A stretch of DNA of 64,000 nucleotides, taken from assembly GCA_963675135.1 (NCBI GenBank), contig OY776130.1, forward strand, positions 29,132,001 through 29,196,000, given 5' to 3'. Each line of letters begins with the position of its first letter. Position 1 is the stretch's first letter. The position numbers were made by a program, and so were the translations under genes. This DNA comes from Galeopsis tetrahit (Eukaryota; Streptophyta; Magnoliopsida; Lamiales; Lamiaceae). The notes beneath the pieces were generated by a model. That model was not told the DNA's origin and did no database searches. It was given only the letters and a program-made list of their open reading frames with translations. Positions 1 to 12,559 of this stretch are shown here, in pieces.

Positions 1-1
1 T

Positions 2-3000
2 GTCACCAGACGAGGTGATATTATCGAATCGTTTATTGGTGAAGATCGTGTGCAAATCACTCGTGAGGCGATGTTCAAACTTCTGAAGCTGCCCACTGGA
101 ACAATTAATGTTGAGAATTATGCCCTAGGACAAGAGATTCGATATCTGAATATTTTCTGTGGAAGGAAGCTGAAACCAAAACCTGATGGAAAGTATGCTG
201 CTGTCAAGAAGGGAGATCTTCTAGACAAGTATCGCACATTATTGGATATTGCCAGCAAGATTTTACTGAGTTCTACTAGTTCGCATGATTCTGTAACTTT
301 TACAAAAGCAAGGGTTATGGCCGCAATTTATGATGGTATAACTGAAGGAGATTGGTTCAAGTTGATTGCTGATCGAATCATGTATTTTGAGAAAAGTGTT
401 CGAGTAGATGACCACACTTGCAATTGGGTGGTGTCTACGGCTGTTGGATATGGCAACAAGTTAAGTATCTTATTCCCTCTTCTACTGCCAAACAAGTCGA
501 GTTGGAGTAAGGGAAAGCCATTCCATCCGTTGAAATTTTATTTGAAGAAGGAGGCCGTGAGGAAGCAAGTTGCTACCAGGCCAGCTGCACCTAGGCAAGC
601 TCGGATTGACCCTATGGACGCCTTACCATATGCAGGTGCGTCTGGTTCTTCAGAAGGTGAGTCTACTGAAGAAGAGTCGCCGGAAGCTGTACAAGACTCG
701 TCTAGTGCAGATGATTCTGAGAAGACTCAGTCTGAAGAAGAAAAGGATACATGTTCTCAAGTTCCAGAGATGTATACACTGGTGAGAATTGGAACACCTC
801 CTCCACCAGACGAGTTGAGTCACCAGGTTGGTTCCTCTTCTCATGATTTATCGATTCCTCTCTCCCTCTCTTCTGTTCGAACCAAGGCAAGATCTCATCG
901 ATCTAGGCCACGACCTATTCCCTCAACCTCTCAGGTGTTGCCAGCATATCCGCTGAGAGCAAGCCTACCCGAAAACACTCCTACAATGGATATAACTGAT
1001 ACTTCTACAGTTATCACACCAAACCAAGACACATCGAAGCCCCAAGAAACCACAGACCAAATTCTTTCCTTACCCTCAACAGAAAATGTTGAACCCATTA
1101 TCCCATCTACTTCAGATACTACACCCGTTGCCACTGCAACAACTGAGATAGAGACCCCATCTACTCAGACCCCATCTGAAGTCAGATTCGAATCCTTGGT
1201 ATACTATCCCATGAGTCTGAGAGAGAAGCGAATCCGTTCGAAGATGAGCAAGAATTTGAAGAAACAGCTCTCATCTGTCGAAGTCGACTACTCTTCAGAA
1301 CAGTTTGAGAAACTGGTTAGAATATGCACTTGGGTAGCCTTGAAGAAGTCAAGTACAGATGATCTCTTCGAAGTCATCTTAGGAAAAGGTGGTATTTCTA
1401 ACTTCATGGATTGGGAAATGGAGCAGAAGGAGAATAGTGGTGTTCGTGACCACTCAGAGCTTTTTCCAAATTATGCTATCACTGCTCTTGCCAAGAGATT
1501 ACTAGGTATCTCTGATGACCTGATGTGTTCAGAATTCCAGTTCAACGTTGGTGTTCAGGTCTCAGAATCTGACTTTGTACAAGACTTGGAGATGATCGAC
1601 GCTGGACCAGATGAGTTGATCCAGTCTACTGATCCAGTCATAGAGCTAGACAATGTCTCAGACCAGTTGAGAGGCATTGTGTTCAAATTTCAAATGGATC
1701 ATGCTGACAGTCTAAGGTCAGATTTTAAGTTTATCAATCGATACTCTGATTCATTGCTTCCCCTCGAATTTTGTGGATATATGAGGAAACTGCACGCCTT
1801 ATTAAAGAAAGATCTTGCTGATGCTGAAAGACGGACTAAGGAAGCTAAGCTAGCTATGGTGCCTTACTGTCCTATGCCCAGTTTGAAGGCGATTGCAGGA
1901 AGTGTATTTATTGCTGAAATAGTAGAAGACGAGGTCTTAGCTACTGCTCCAGAAGGCCAGTTGATTGAAGTTGTCTCTCGTGCTGCTGAAGATGAGGTCA
2001 TGATAGATGCTACTCATGTTGAGGTTGGACAGTCGTCTCAAGCTATCCCAACCGCCTCAATAGACGAGTTGAAAGAAGATTTGAAAGCTGTCATCAAGTC
2101 ATCTATCGATGAGTTCCTCAAGTCCGAGCTTAAGAAAACTCTTGTTGAACAGAATAGTGTCCTTGTGACAAGTTCAAAAGAGATGATTATGAATGAAGTC
2201 AACCAGCTGGACAATGATTTCAAGCAAGAGATGTTCAATCAAATAGAAGGATTTCTCCAGAATCAAGTTGAATATTCAGAGAAGAGTTCAGTCGATTTTG
2301 CTCGTGTTCTAGCTACTGAATCCAGGAAGATGGAAAGAGTCTATAGAGCTAAAATTGAAGTAGCTGACGTCCAAAGAAAAGAAGCTTTTGATCAGTTAGC
2401 TCAAGCTAGAGAAATCATATCTGCTATGACTGAAGAGAACAGGAAGCTGCGTCTGACTGCAACCCATTTCAAGAATGAGTTGAACTTGTCTACTCAAAAG
2501 CTGGAGTTAGTGGCGACCAAGCTAGACAAGTTGAGTCAAGATGGTTCTCATGAAAGGCAGATTGAGAAAGCTACAAACCTTATGAAGCAAGCTATGTTCG
2601 AAGAAATGACTCGGTTCACTTCTCTATTCTCTCTCAAGGCATCTGATGAAGCCAAAAAGGGGGAAGAGACGAGTCGAGTTGATGAAAAAGACAAGTCCAG
2701 TACTGAACTAGAGGCTAAAGATGCTGCTGAAGCTATGCAAGATCTAAGAAGGCCTAAGAGAGGCAGATTAGTGAAGAAGACAGATCTTGAGCAAGCTAAG
2801 GCTGAAGCAGATGAGTTGATGAGGAAGGAGAAAGGCAAAGGTGTTGCATCTCCTGAAGCTGAAGTTCAGACAAGGCAAGTGTCGAAAAGAAAATCTATTG
2901 TTATAGAAGAGTCTACTCCTGAAGCAACAGTCCAGAAGAAGCGAAAGATTGTTGATCCAAGTGATGAAACTCGCTATGCTAATCAGAAGAAACTTGGAAA

Positions 3001-3466
3001 GCACATAGAAAAGTTGCTGAGTTTGAAGTCTGATGAAGAGATTATGGAAGACAAGACCATTGACCATTTCATTGACAAGGAACATCGTCAAGAATGGATG
3101 AAAGTAAAAAGGCAATGGGAACTAGATCATTGGATTATCAGGAAGTTTGGAGATTCTGATAGCTCTGAGGATCTGTACTCAGTTTTTGACAAGTTCATGG
3201 AAGGACAGCATAGGATGCTATGGAATCTGATTATTAGAATATCTGCAGGTGCAAATTTTAACATTCTTGTTCCTGAATTTCCAAAATGGAAGTGTCCCAT
3301 GACAAATTCTGGTAAAAGAGTTGATATAAATCTAATCAAGAAGTTCGAAGAAGAGCTACTCGAGAAAGAGAAGATTGAAGATGAAGACCATATCAGTCTA
3401 ATTCACAAGAGACTCCTTGATGCATTTCAAGTTCCAAATCCAGAAGGAGGTACTCTTTCAGATTAG
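2..3466 (+). CDS. Extra (post-pol) ORF protein of family B, 5'-partial
   Basis: The frame is open from base 2, upstream of the first Met at 50, so the protein begins outside the window. It ends at TAG just before the polypurine tract, placing it between pol and the 3' LTR. From Met50 there are 1138 residues. Residues about 1-150 form an alpha-rich domain that resembles the N-terminal part of the family C ORF at 58609 and the family A ORF at 26058. These resemble the plant 'putative transposon protein' family (my recollection, not searched). A Ser/Thr/Pro- and acid-rich linker follows (about 190-400), then a conserved block (about 400-500), long coiled coils (about 700-900), basic NLS-like clusters and a C-terminal domain of about 160 residues shared almost unchanged with the minus-strand copy. 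No signal peptide or membrane span is seen, which argues against an envelope role. Function unknown. Confidence 0.8.
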   Translation, partial: VTRRGDIIESFIGEDRVQITREAMFKLLKLPTGTINVENYALGQEIRYLNIFCGRKLKPKPDGKYAAVKKGDLLDKYRTLLDIASKILLSSTSSHDSVTFTKARVMAAIYDGITEGDWFKLIADRIMYFEKSVRVDDHTCNWVVSTAVGYGNKLSILFPLLLPNKSSWSKGKPFHPLKFYLKKEAVRKQVATRPAAPRQARIDPMDALPYAGASGSSEGESTEEESPEAVQDSSSADDSEKTQSEEEKDTCSQVPEMYTLVRIGTPPPPDELSHQVGSSSHDLSIPLSLSSVRTKARSHRSRPRPIPSTSQVLPAYPLRASLPENTPTMDITDTSTVITPNQDTSKPQETTDQILSLPSTENVEPIIPSTSDTTPVATATTEIETPSTQTPSEVRFESLVYYPMSLREKRIRSKMSKNLKKQLSSVEVDYSSEQFEKLVRICTWVALKKSSTDDLFEVILGKGGISNFMDWEMEQKENSGVRDHSELFPNYAITALAKRLLGISDDLMCSEFQFNVGVQVSESDFVQDLEMIDAGPDELIQSTDPVIELDNVSDQLRGIVFKFQMDHADSLRSDFKFINRYSDSLLPLEFCGYMRKLHALLKKDLADAERRTKEAKLAMVPYCPMPSLKAIAGSVFIAEIVEDEVLATAPEGQLIEVVSRAAEDEVMIDATHVEVGQSSQAIPTASIDELKEDLKAVIKSSIDEFLKSELKKTLVEQNSVLVTSSKEMIMNEVNQLDNDFKQEMFNQIEGFLQNQVEYSEKSSVDFARVLATESRKMERVYRAKIEVADVQRKEAFDQLAQAREIISAMTEENRKLRLTATHFKNELNLSTQKLELVATKLDKLSQDGSHERQIEKATNLMKQAMFEEMTRFTSLFSLKASDEAKKGEETSRVDEKDKSSTELEAKDAAEAMQDLRRPKRGRLVKKTDLEQAKAEADELMRKEKGKGVASPEAEVQTRQVSKRKSIVIEESTPEATVQKKRKIVDPSDETRYANQKKLGKHIEKLLSLKSDEEIMEDKTIDHFIDKEHRQEWMKVKRQWELDHWIIRKFGDSDSSEDLYSVFDKFMEGQHRMLWNLIIRISAGANFNILVPEFPKWKCPMTNSGKRVDINLIKKFEEELLEKEKIEDEDHISLIHKRLLDAFQVPNPEGGTLSD

Positions 3467-3650
3467 TTGATTTTCTGATTTTTTTTGATTTTTTTTTGCT
3501 CTGATACTTAATTTTTTTATTTCAGAGTATGTGTAATCTACTGATCGTATTTTGAATGAATGAAAGATAAGTACTATTTGATGTTAAAGACAAGATAACT
3601 ACTTAACTAGTCTACTTATGAGAAAAGATTCAAGTAGTTTTGGCTTCATC

Positions 3651-3664
3651 AAAAAGGGGGAAAT
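3651..3664 (+). other. Polypurine tract of family B (plus copy)
   Basis: AAAAAGGGGGAAAT lies directly before the LTR start TGTTGG. This is the expected place for plus-strand DNA priming. The reverse complement occupies the same place in the minus copy (61286-61299). Confidence 0.85.
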
Positions 3665-4187
3665 TGTTGGGATATGAATCCTAGACAAGTCCTAAATGAT
3701 GAATAAAAGATGAAGTTTTGATAAGCCAAAAGTAGTATGAATATTTTCTAAGTGTTGACTAATCTAGTCTAGTTGAGTTAAGTCATCTTGTACAAGACCA
3801 GTAGAGTTCACATAAGTTCACATGAAAAGATAAGTACAGTTTATAAGTACTTCATATGTGTTTACAGTATTTGTTTAAGTTTGTTACTGAGCTATTTAAA
3901 TGTTGTATAGAGCTCATGGTGTTTTTATATGTAATAGATTAGTTTTATTGTATAGTTTATAAGTTGACTAAGCTTGTATTATGAAAGCTTAAAGTAATGT
4001 AATAGTCTTGATAGGTTTAGTATAGTCTACTGATTGAACAAAGAAGACCAGACAAGAAGAGTTGAAGTCTACTAATCAAGACAGGAGGACTACAAGACAA
4101 GTACATACAAGTCTACTCAAGACAAGTCAACGTGAAGTTAGTTCGAAGCGCGTATAAAGATGAAGATAAAGAAGTTAGTTATGGAAT
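3665..4187 (+). repeat. Family B LTR, first part
   Basis: Starts TGTTGGGATATG and is broken after GGAAT (4183-4187) by element A1. The sequence resumes at 14357. It contains several AGTCTACT and AAGACAAGT motifs between 4020 and 4135, possibly transcription-factor sites (inference). The same DNA in reverse orientation forms the right part of the LTR at 59984-61285. Confidence 0.88.
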
Positions 4188-5060
4188 TGTAGATGTTGTT
4201 AACTCTTAAATGCTTTAACATTATCAACAACATCTTAATTTGACCTTCCTTGATTTATTCTAAGTCTTTTCTGCAATGTTACATTAAATGTTGTACTAAA
4301 TGCTCTCACATTCAGGAACGATTCTAGAAGCTTCTACAATAGTCTGGAACCTGGAAGATTCCAGAATGTTGGAGAACGTGCTAGAAGGCTTTGGAGCAGT
4401 TTAGAACGACCTGGAAGATGGCAGAATGTTCTAGAAAGATCATGGAGGTTGAGGTCCTAAAAAATAGGATCTCATAATGGAAGGATCTAGAAGTTGTGTA
4501 TTTCTCTATAAATACCGCCAGAGCCTCTCATTTCAAAGTATGCACTACTCGAGTAACACCTCCTTGAGCGTTCAACCCTAGTTAGGAGTTATGGCCAGTA
4601 GTTGTATCATTTAACGTACGCCGAGGGATACCGCCTTCCAGTGTACTTAGTTCTAGTCTTGAATCGAGTGAGAGTGAATCACAGATTAGATTAGTTCTTT
4701 AGACAGTGTTTTACACTTAAGTCTGTTTGCGGATTCAGGCACCTGCCTCGATTGTAGTTTCTGTTTGTGGAATGTTGAAGTAATTGCTGAGACATTTCAC
4801 ACGACACTTTTTGTATAACTTAGGAACTAAGTTACTTTTCGCCGTAAGGCTTAGCATAGGTTTTGTTATTAATAAAATCTATGTTAAAAATTATTCCATT
4901 GTGTTCGTATTGTGTTTTAGTGTTTTAGACTTCCGCTGTGTACTGTGTTTACTTTTCACATTTTGTTAGAGTTAATGCTACACTAATTGTCACAACATTC
5001 AGTGTAACATTGTTCTGTTTTTTACTTAAACACTAGATACCATCCCTCCACACACTTTCA
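4188..5060 (+). repeat. A1 5' LTR
   Basis: 873 bp, TGTAGATG...ACTTTCA. A TATA box (TATAAATA, 4507-4514) about 320 bp into the LTR marks the likely U3/R boundary region. A 61-codon frame at 4784-4969, repeated in the 3' LTR, is only LTR sequence. Confidence 0.95.
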
Positions 5061-5062
5061 GT

Positions 5063-5074
5063 TGGTATCAGAGC
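5063..5074 (+). other. A1 primer binding site
   Basis: TGGTATCAGAGC, two bases after the LTR, is complementary to the 3' end of plant initiator tRNA-Met, the usual copia primer. It is intact, unlike the coding region. Confidence 0.92.
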
Positions 5075-5139
5075 CGATACCTGACGACACTAGGTTTAGA
5101 TCCTTGCTTAAAGTGTGTTTTAGTTTATGTTAGCAATGG

Positions 5140-8100
5140 AAACACATCACATATCCACTACACTTAGGCACCCGAACATATTATCCATATTTTAAGCCTA
5201 AGTTGTGCATGTATATCAAGTCGATTGATGAACGTGCTTGGAGGACTGTACTTACAGGTTATGATGTAGCAAAGATCCAAATCAACACATCAACTCTCTC
5301 ATCAGAAAGAAGGAAAAGTCAATTTCAACCAAGGTTATCAAAAAGTGAAGGTAAACTAAGGTATGATCTTTAATAAGGAAAATCAGTTCAATGCATGTTC
5401 TGAATATGGTCTTTATGAAAATTAATGTGCCAATACTAGACTTATGCAAAAACTGAATTTTAGTACTACCTTAAATGATGAATCAGATGATGAATTTGAT
5501 GAATCAAAAGATGTTGAATTTACTTTTCATACCAAGATTGATTATGATGATTCTTTAGATGATAATCTGGATGATGCAGATTCTGATGTTACACCTAATG
5601 TCATAACATTTATGGTAACATCAAAACAGAGTCACACAGATTTGAATTGTTTTAATGGGTTTGTTGATGATGCAGGCATAAGGATTGATGATCATAAGTA
5701 CCAAAAGTTGTTGGATGATTGTAACTCTCAGAAACTCACTCTTAATTCTTTGAACAAAGAGAATGAGAATCTGAAAGGAACAATTACCAAGCTAGAAGTC
5801 ATACATTCCAGAAGAGATTTTTGAAATTGGTAAACTGAAGGAGAAATTGATCACCTCTACTTTAAGTTTCATAAAATTTTCTATGAGTGCTTCTGATATA
5901 TGTTATAGCTATTGGTAAATCCGATAATTGTGGTATACGTTATGATAGTGAAATTGCTTCTATTTCTAAGAATTTTGAATATACTGTGAAGTTTGTGAAG
6001 GCAAATGTTAAAACATCTGTTGTAACATCTGCACAAACAGATTCTCACAAAGTCAAAAAACATTGAAAAGAAGTTTGTATGTCATTATTTTTCGAAAATT
6101 GATCATATCTGTGCTTACTGCATGTAAATGTTTGATGATCTGAGATATGAGAAAATGTTAACTAAAATGATGTCACATCCTATGAAACATTTTCTGAAAT
6201 CTGCATGAAAATCTGATGTTACTTGTAATGCTGTTCACACTTCCTTGAGAGCATGTTTACTTGGTCAATGGTATTTTTGATAGTTGTTGTTCTAGACATA
6301 TGACAGTACAAATTGAGTACTTATCTGATTATGTGACCTTGAATGATGGTAATGTTACATATGGTGGTTGTTCGAAAGGACAGATTATAGGAAAAGGAAC
6401 TTTGAATGTTGAAAGTTTTCCTAAGCTTAAATATGTTTTGCATGTTGATGGCTTGCTTGCTCATTTGATTAGTATTAGTCAACTTTGTGATGATAATTTG
6501 CATGTAAAATTTGACAAAGAATCATGTGTATGCTCTTAATAAAGATGAAAATTGTCTAGGGCAGTAGATAATTGTTATCTTATTGGAACAAATGTGTGTA
6601 ATTTGTCAAAGAATGATGAAAATATCTTATTGCATCAAAAAATTGGGACATGCACATTATAGATCAGTGAAGAGTCTAATCAAAGTCGATGCAGTGAAAA
6701 GGATTACCAAAACAGAAGTTTCAGAGTACTACTGTATATGGACCATGCCAGAAAGGTAAGCAGGTAAGAGTGTTGCATAAAATGCTGTCACATTGTTCTA
6801 CACATCAATGTTTCGAATTGTTTTGCACATGGATTTTATTGGTCCTATGAAAACTGAAAGCATTGGAGGCAAAAGATATTCACTTGTTGTGGTAGATGAT
6901 TTTTCTAGATTTACCTGGATTGAGTTTTTAAGAGATATATCTGAAACATTAATTTGTTGCATTTAAAATTCTTTACAAAAGGTTTAAAAATGTGTTTAAC
7001 TTGAAAGTTAGCCATATTATAACTGATCATGCATGGTAGGGAATTTGAAAACAGCATGTTTAATGATTTTTGTGATAAGAAAGGTATCTTGTAAGAATAT
7101 TCATCTCCTAAAACTCCACAACGGAATGTCTTTGCTGAAAGAAAGAATATAACTTTTTAAGAAATGGCAAGAGTTATGCTCACTTCTAAAAGTCTTGCTA
7201 AGAGATTTTGGGTTGTACCATTGAATACATCATGTCATATTATTAATTGAGTTTATATTCGATCTAGTTCTATTCAAACACCTTATGAGATTTTGAACAT
7301 TAGAAAACCAAATGTGAAGTATTTTCATGTATTTGGTTTTATGAGTTATATTCTGAATGATATGGATCAACTTCATAAGTTTGATTCTAAAAGTGTAAGG
7401 TTTCTTTTTAGGCTATTCTAGAAATAGTAAAGCTTATAGAGTTTATAACCTTAGGACTAACACTGTTCAAGAATCTGTTAATGTTGTGTTTGATGATGAT
7501 TAAGGTCTTACAGATGACAAAGATGAAGAAGATGTATCACAAGTCACTGACAATTCTGAGAATACACTGAAGTCTGAAAATGTTGCATCGAATGTTAACA
7601 CATCTGGAGCAACATCTACAGAACAGTCAGTTGTAATTTCACAGAATGATCAGTACGTTCCCAAAATGAATCCTTCTTCAAGAATAGGTAAAAGTCATCC
7701 TTCTGACCAGATCATAGGTGATGCTACAGTTGGAGTGCAAACAAGAGGAAGAGTAAGATCAAATAAGGTAGATGTGGTAAGAACAATATGCATGTCTTCT
7801 ATTTGGAATGTTGTTAATGCGGAGTGTTACTATTATGAAATTGAACCTAAAAATGTTAATGAGGCATTAACTGATGAAAATTGGATAAATGCTATGCATG
7901 AAGAACTTGGTCAGTTTGAAAGATTTGAAGTATGGACACTTGTTTCAAGACCTAGTCATACTAATGTCATTGGAACAAAGTTGATGTATAAGAATAAAAC
8001 TGATGAGTTTGATAACATTTTTTTAGGATTGAGACTAGATTAGTTGCACAAGGTTACACCCAAGTTGAGGTTATTGATTTTGATGAAACTCTTGCACATG

Positions 8101-9190
8101 ATGCTAGGATAGAATCTATTAGATTATTGCTAGCAATTGCATGTTTTATTGACATTAAAACTGTATCAAATGGATGTATAAGCTGCATTTCTAAATTGCA
8201 TTTTGAATGAAGAAGCATATGTTGAACAACTTAAAGGATTTGAAGATCCACAATACCCTGATTGTTTTGTTAGAGGAGAAACTGATATAACTTTGTTCAT
8301 TAAGCACACTGGAGAAGATTTACTTATTGCTCAAATATATGTTGATGACATTGTGTTTGGTTTAACTTGTGATAAAATGTTAACCAATTTGTTAAAGCAA
8401 TGACTGCAACATTTGAGATGAGTATGGTTGGAGACTTGAATTATTGTTTAGGTCTTCAAATCAAGCAATGTAAGGATGGTATATTCTTCTCTCAAGGTAA
8501 ATATGCTAAGAACTTGGTTAAAATGTTTGGTTTTGAAAGTTAAAAAGTAATGAAAACTTCTATGAGATCTACTTTGTAACTTTGCAAAGACAATGTTGGA
8601 AAGGATGTTGATCCAACATTGTATAGATCCATAATAGGAAGTTTACTTTATCTAACCTCTAGTAGACCAGATATTATGCATAGTGTTTTTTGTTTGTTCT
8701 AGGTACCAAGCTAATCCAAAGGAATCTCACCTGAATGTTTTTAAAAGAATTATCAAGTTTGATGCAGGTACAAGTGAACTTGGGATATGGTACACTATGG
8801 AAACCAATGACACATTGATTGGATACAGTGATGCGGATTGAGCATGAGATATGGACGACAAAAAGAGTAAGAGTAGAGGATGTTTCTACATGGGAAACAA
8901 TCTTGTGGTTAAGCAAGATGTTTCATGCCTATGAAATTGAAATTGATATCCTTACAATTTTCTGTGATAATATGAGTGCATAAACATTTCTAAAAATTCA
9001 GTACAACACTCACTCACTAAACACATTTGCATTAGGCATTATTTTATGAGATATTTAGTTGAGAAGAACATTGTAAAGTTGGAATACGTACCTACTGAAA
9101 ATCATATTGTTGATATATTTACTAAGGTCTTGACCTTGAGATATTCTCATCTTTGAGGAAATCTCTTGGTATGTGTAGTATCTGAATAAT
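5140..9190 (+). pseudogene. A1 gag-pol, heavily decayed
   Basis: This aligns throughout with A2 gag-pol (20140-25104). Near 5272 about 710 bp of gag (A2 about 20297-21008) is deleted at a short AAG repeat. The protease Asp-Ser motif is already altered near 6280. Integrase remnants lie at 6640-7200 and RT remnants at 7830-8400, with the Tyr-Val-Asp-Asp core still readable near 8340. A deletion of about 100 bp at 8262 removes part of RT, and another near 8911 removes the RNase H segment. Many in-frame stops and frameshifts are present. The longest open pieces are 5444-5824, 6261-6539, 7666-8043 and 8203-8403. No functional enzyme can be made. Confidence 0.93.
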
Positions 9191-9412
9191 TCTGGATGAA
9201 TGGTGTCATAAATGTCTTAGCATTTGGGATAACATCATAAGGTTGTATAGTTGTTATAGATTTAATTTATTTCCTATTTTCGTTGAATAATTCATTTGTA
9301 AAATATTCTTGAATCTAAAATTTGTTGTGCAAAAATAAACATGTCTTACACCTCTCAAATGCATAAAAAATAGAATGTTATTAGCATACTAAAAGATGTA
9401 CCAAATCACTGA

Positions 9413-9537
9413 GTAACTATGGAGCACGGAGTTCGCTACTACGATGCCTTCTTTTCAAAAGGTGATATTTGGTAAAAACATCAAGAGGTTTGTAATCCAT
9501 TAAGTAAGTATGGGGCACGGAGTTCGCTACTACGATG
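9413..9537 (+). repeat. Pair of 34-nt direct repeats after A1 pol
   Basis: Two near-identical copies (9413-9446 and 9504-9537) share the core CACGGAGTTCGCTACTACG. The same pair is at 25335-25458 in A2. They are well preserved although the flanking coding DNA has decayed. Confidence 0.85.
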
Positions 9538-10100
9538 TACTCTACAGGAACAATGGATCAATACAAATTAGATGCTATAACACAAAAGAAAAATATGGTG
9601 CAACACAAATGAAGTAAATTCATGTAAAAACCGTGTTGAGGTGTATGTAACAGTTTTGAGCATAACATTAGACGATTCGATTATATTTTTATAAGTAGTA
9701 ATTATTTGATTATTTGTGGAAATTTATTTTATTTATTCTAATTATACTAACCCACATCCTTGTTTTATTTCAGATTATACACATTTAAATACTAAATATT
9801 CTAGAATGTTCTTAATTTAATTAATTATTTAATTATGATTTTACCCACTACTTAACCATGATCTATTTTGGTGGCTAAGTTTATGGAGTATTATTGAATT
9901 TCTTCTAGAAACTTCCTTAGTTGGTTTTTATTTTTTACACGTATTACTTCCAACTATGCATTCTCTCCTATATACTTCTCATAACATGATATACTAAGCA
10001 TTGCATTTTTTCGAGTGATTTGAGTATTGCATTTTAAGATTTGCTAAAGCCTTGTTTGTCTCGGTTATTATGATTATCTTTTCGATTTCTTGGTGCTTAA

Positions 10101-12330
10101 ATGACAGGAAACTACCTCACCACATTCAAACTCCCACGAAACTGTCATCTCCATCTCTCTCCAATCTTAATAGTTTCGCTTTCATGGCCGCTTACACCAA
10201 AAACTCACCATCTGCTACAAGAAAAGCTTAAACACTTACCCAAACAACTCCAGTTACACCCATTCCTACAACTGTTCACATTTCACTCGATTCGACCCTT
10301 AACGAGCTGAACAAAGTTGTTGAGAATATGTCTCAATCGAATGTGAATTTTGAGAATCTTACATTCTTACTGTTGGAAATATGTCCATTGACATTTCTCA
10401 TTACTGAAAACCGAAAAACTCACCACTACACTTGATTCGTTCACCTCATAAAAGCCCCAATTTTTAAGTCCTAATACTGAAACAGAGGCAAACGCCTCGA
10501 TAGCTTCCTCTCTGGGGGAGAGTGAAAAGGAAATTGATGATTTTCCTGTTGCTGAGCAGAACGAGTCTGCAAATGCTGAGACATCCGATTCTGAGGACGC
10601 TCAAATGAAGGAGGCCGACGCAAATGCTAGCTCAGGTGAAACTAACTCTTATCTTTTTAATACTGATGAATCTGAATAGATTGCATTTAGGAAGATCGTT
10701 AAGAAAGAAAAGAGAAAAGATTAGCCCATGTTCAACGAAGGAGATCCGGCTTTGTGTTCACAAGAGTTATTACTCTAACTCACTGAGGAGACAGAAGAAA
10801 GAAAGCAGTGTTGATGATGAACCGATTCAAGGTGTTTTCTTAATCGGAGGAAGAAAATGTGGTTACTGAGAAATGAGTCAAAAGGAAGTATGATCCAAAG
10901 GGAAAGATGGTTGCTGCTGAATGAGACTTGCCCAAAGGAATTGAAAATTCTGATCCAGAGGATAATCCCACTGTGCGTGAGATTAAGAAGTTTCTGAGGA
11001 AGAATGCTGCATTAAATGCTTAAGCAAGTGCCGCAACACCAGACCCTGATGACAGTAGAAGTGATGATTCTAAGAAGAGCAGTAGTAAGGACTCTGAATC
11101 AGCTAAGGAGATAAATTCTGAAGGAGGTAATTCTGATCCTAATAATAATTCTTAGATTGATAGGTTAGTTGCTGAAATCACTAAGCTATCTTGACGAAAA
11201 TTGTTAATGGAAAGAAGAATTAACATTGTTGATTTTGAGAGTAAAAAGTTGATACAATTTTTTATTAAAAGGAAGTTGTTGAAAACTGTAACTTTGAGTG
11301 ATACTTTTGTGTTTGATTGGGTATATGTACTTTATGCTTGACTTAGGAAGAGTACGGGTAGACGTAGCTCTAAATGATATGGGAATGTACAATTTAGGGG
11401 GAGATTAGTTTCACTTACTCTGAAATTGATTAATGATCTCTTAGAGATAGAGCATGTGATTGATGAAGATGAACTTGATTTGAACTTGGTTGCTACTTCT
11501 ATAACTGGTGGTAGATTAACTAGGTGAAATTTTTTTATGTTTGCTAAAGATCTCACATCTCTATACTCTGTACTCCATAAATTAATTGTCTACAATTGGA
11601 TACCCTCTACAAATTCCACTAAGGTGACTAAGGATCAAGCTACATTGTTGTATAAGATGATTTTTGTGTTGAAGAATTTCAATTTGGATTTAACTATTTT
11701 CACCATATGCAGCTTATAGTGATATTTATTATAAAGGGAATTTACCTTACCATTGTTGATATGTTCATACCTCAAGAGGCATGAATTTTTAAACCTAAGG
11801 AAACTGAGGTTATTTGAGGCAAGGTACCCTTGATGACTATCTCACTTGCTCTGTTACTTGGTGTAAGGATTGTTGATTTGCCCTTGCAAAATTCAGATGG
11901 TTCTGATCACAGAGATGCTCTTATTCCAGCTCGACCAGCTCCAGCAAGAACTGAACAGAGAAATGCTACACCGAATGTGAAGCACATTGGTGGTCACATT
12001 GGTCAAACTTTTTCTGTTTCCAGATCTTTTATTTTACTTCAACTAAAACGTTTACAGGACTCTATTGATGGTCTTCAGTTCCTTAAAGTCCGTGGTTAGA
12101 GACGCTTTCTACTACCACAGGGGGAGAAACACCATCAACTTCTGGGGTTCGAAGTGAAGAGCTCCATGGAGATGTACCAGAAGCTGATTGTGTACCTGAT
12201 GCTATTCATAAAGAGACTGCTGTACCAGATGTTGTAGTTCACTTTGCTACAATGTGCACTGTTGTTGAAGAGGAGGAGGATTAATTTGCTGATGCTGATA
12301 AACGTATGGATGTTCTTTATGACATCTAAA
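10101..12330 (+). pseudogene. A1 extra ORF, decayed
   Basis: It corresponds to the A2 extra ORF at 26058-28385. The start region, Ser/Glu-rich middle and the domain around 11210-11750 are recognisable, but the frame is broken by many stops and indels. Remaining open pieces include 10624-10869, 11537-11719 and 11830-12099. It shows the extra ORF was part of the family before A1 decayed. Confidence 0.85.
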
Positions 12331-12559
12331 CAGGTTATGGTAACAACTGAACAGGTTGATACAAGACAGGGGGAGGGCTGAACATTATAAGTGATTATGT
12401 GCAGAAACATGATGCTGCAGCTGTTGATACAGCAATATATGTCACTTGTTTAGTTTCTTAAGTATTTGTGCCTTTTTTACTTCCCTTGATCTTATGCATT
12501 GTTGTTACTGTGTTTAAGTTGATTTACAGATTTTGTTTTTACTTTCTAGTTGATAGGTT

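Noticed and set aside
4784..4969. Identical 61-codon frames at 4784 and 14075
   Set aside because: They lie at the same place in the two A1 LTRs; identity comes from the LTR duplication and the matching A2 LTR does not keep the frame.
5063..5074. tRNA gene fragment at TGGTATCAGAGC
   Set aside because: Only the primer-site complement of a tRNA 3' end is present; no cloverleaf can be formed from the neighbouring bases.
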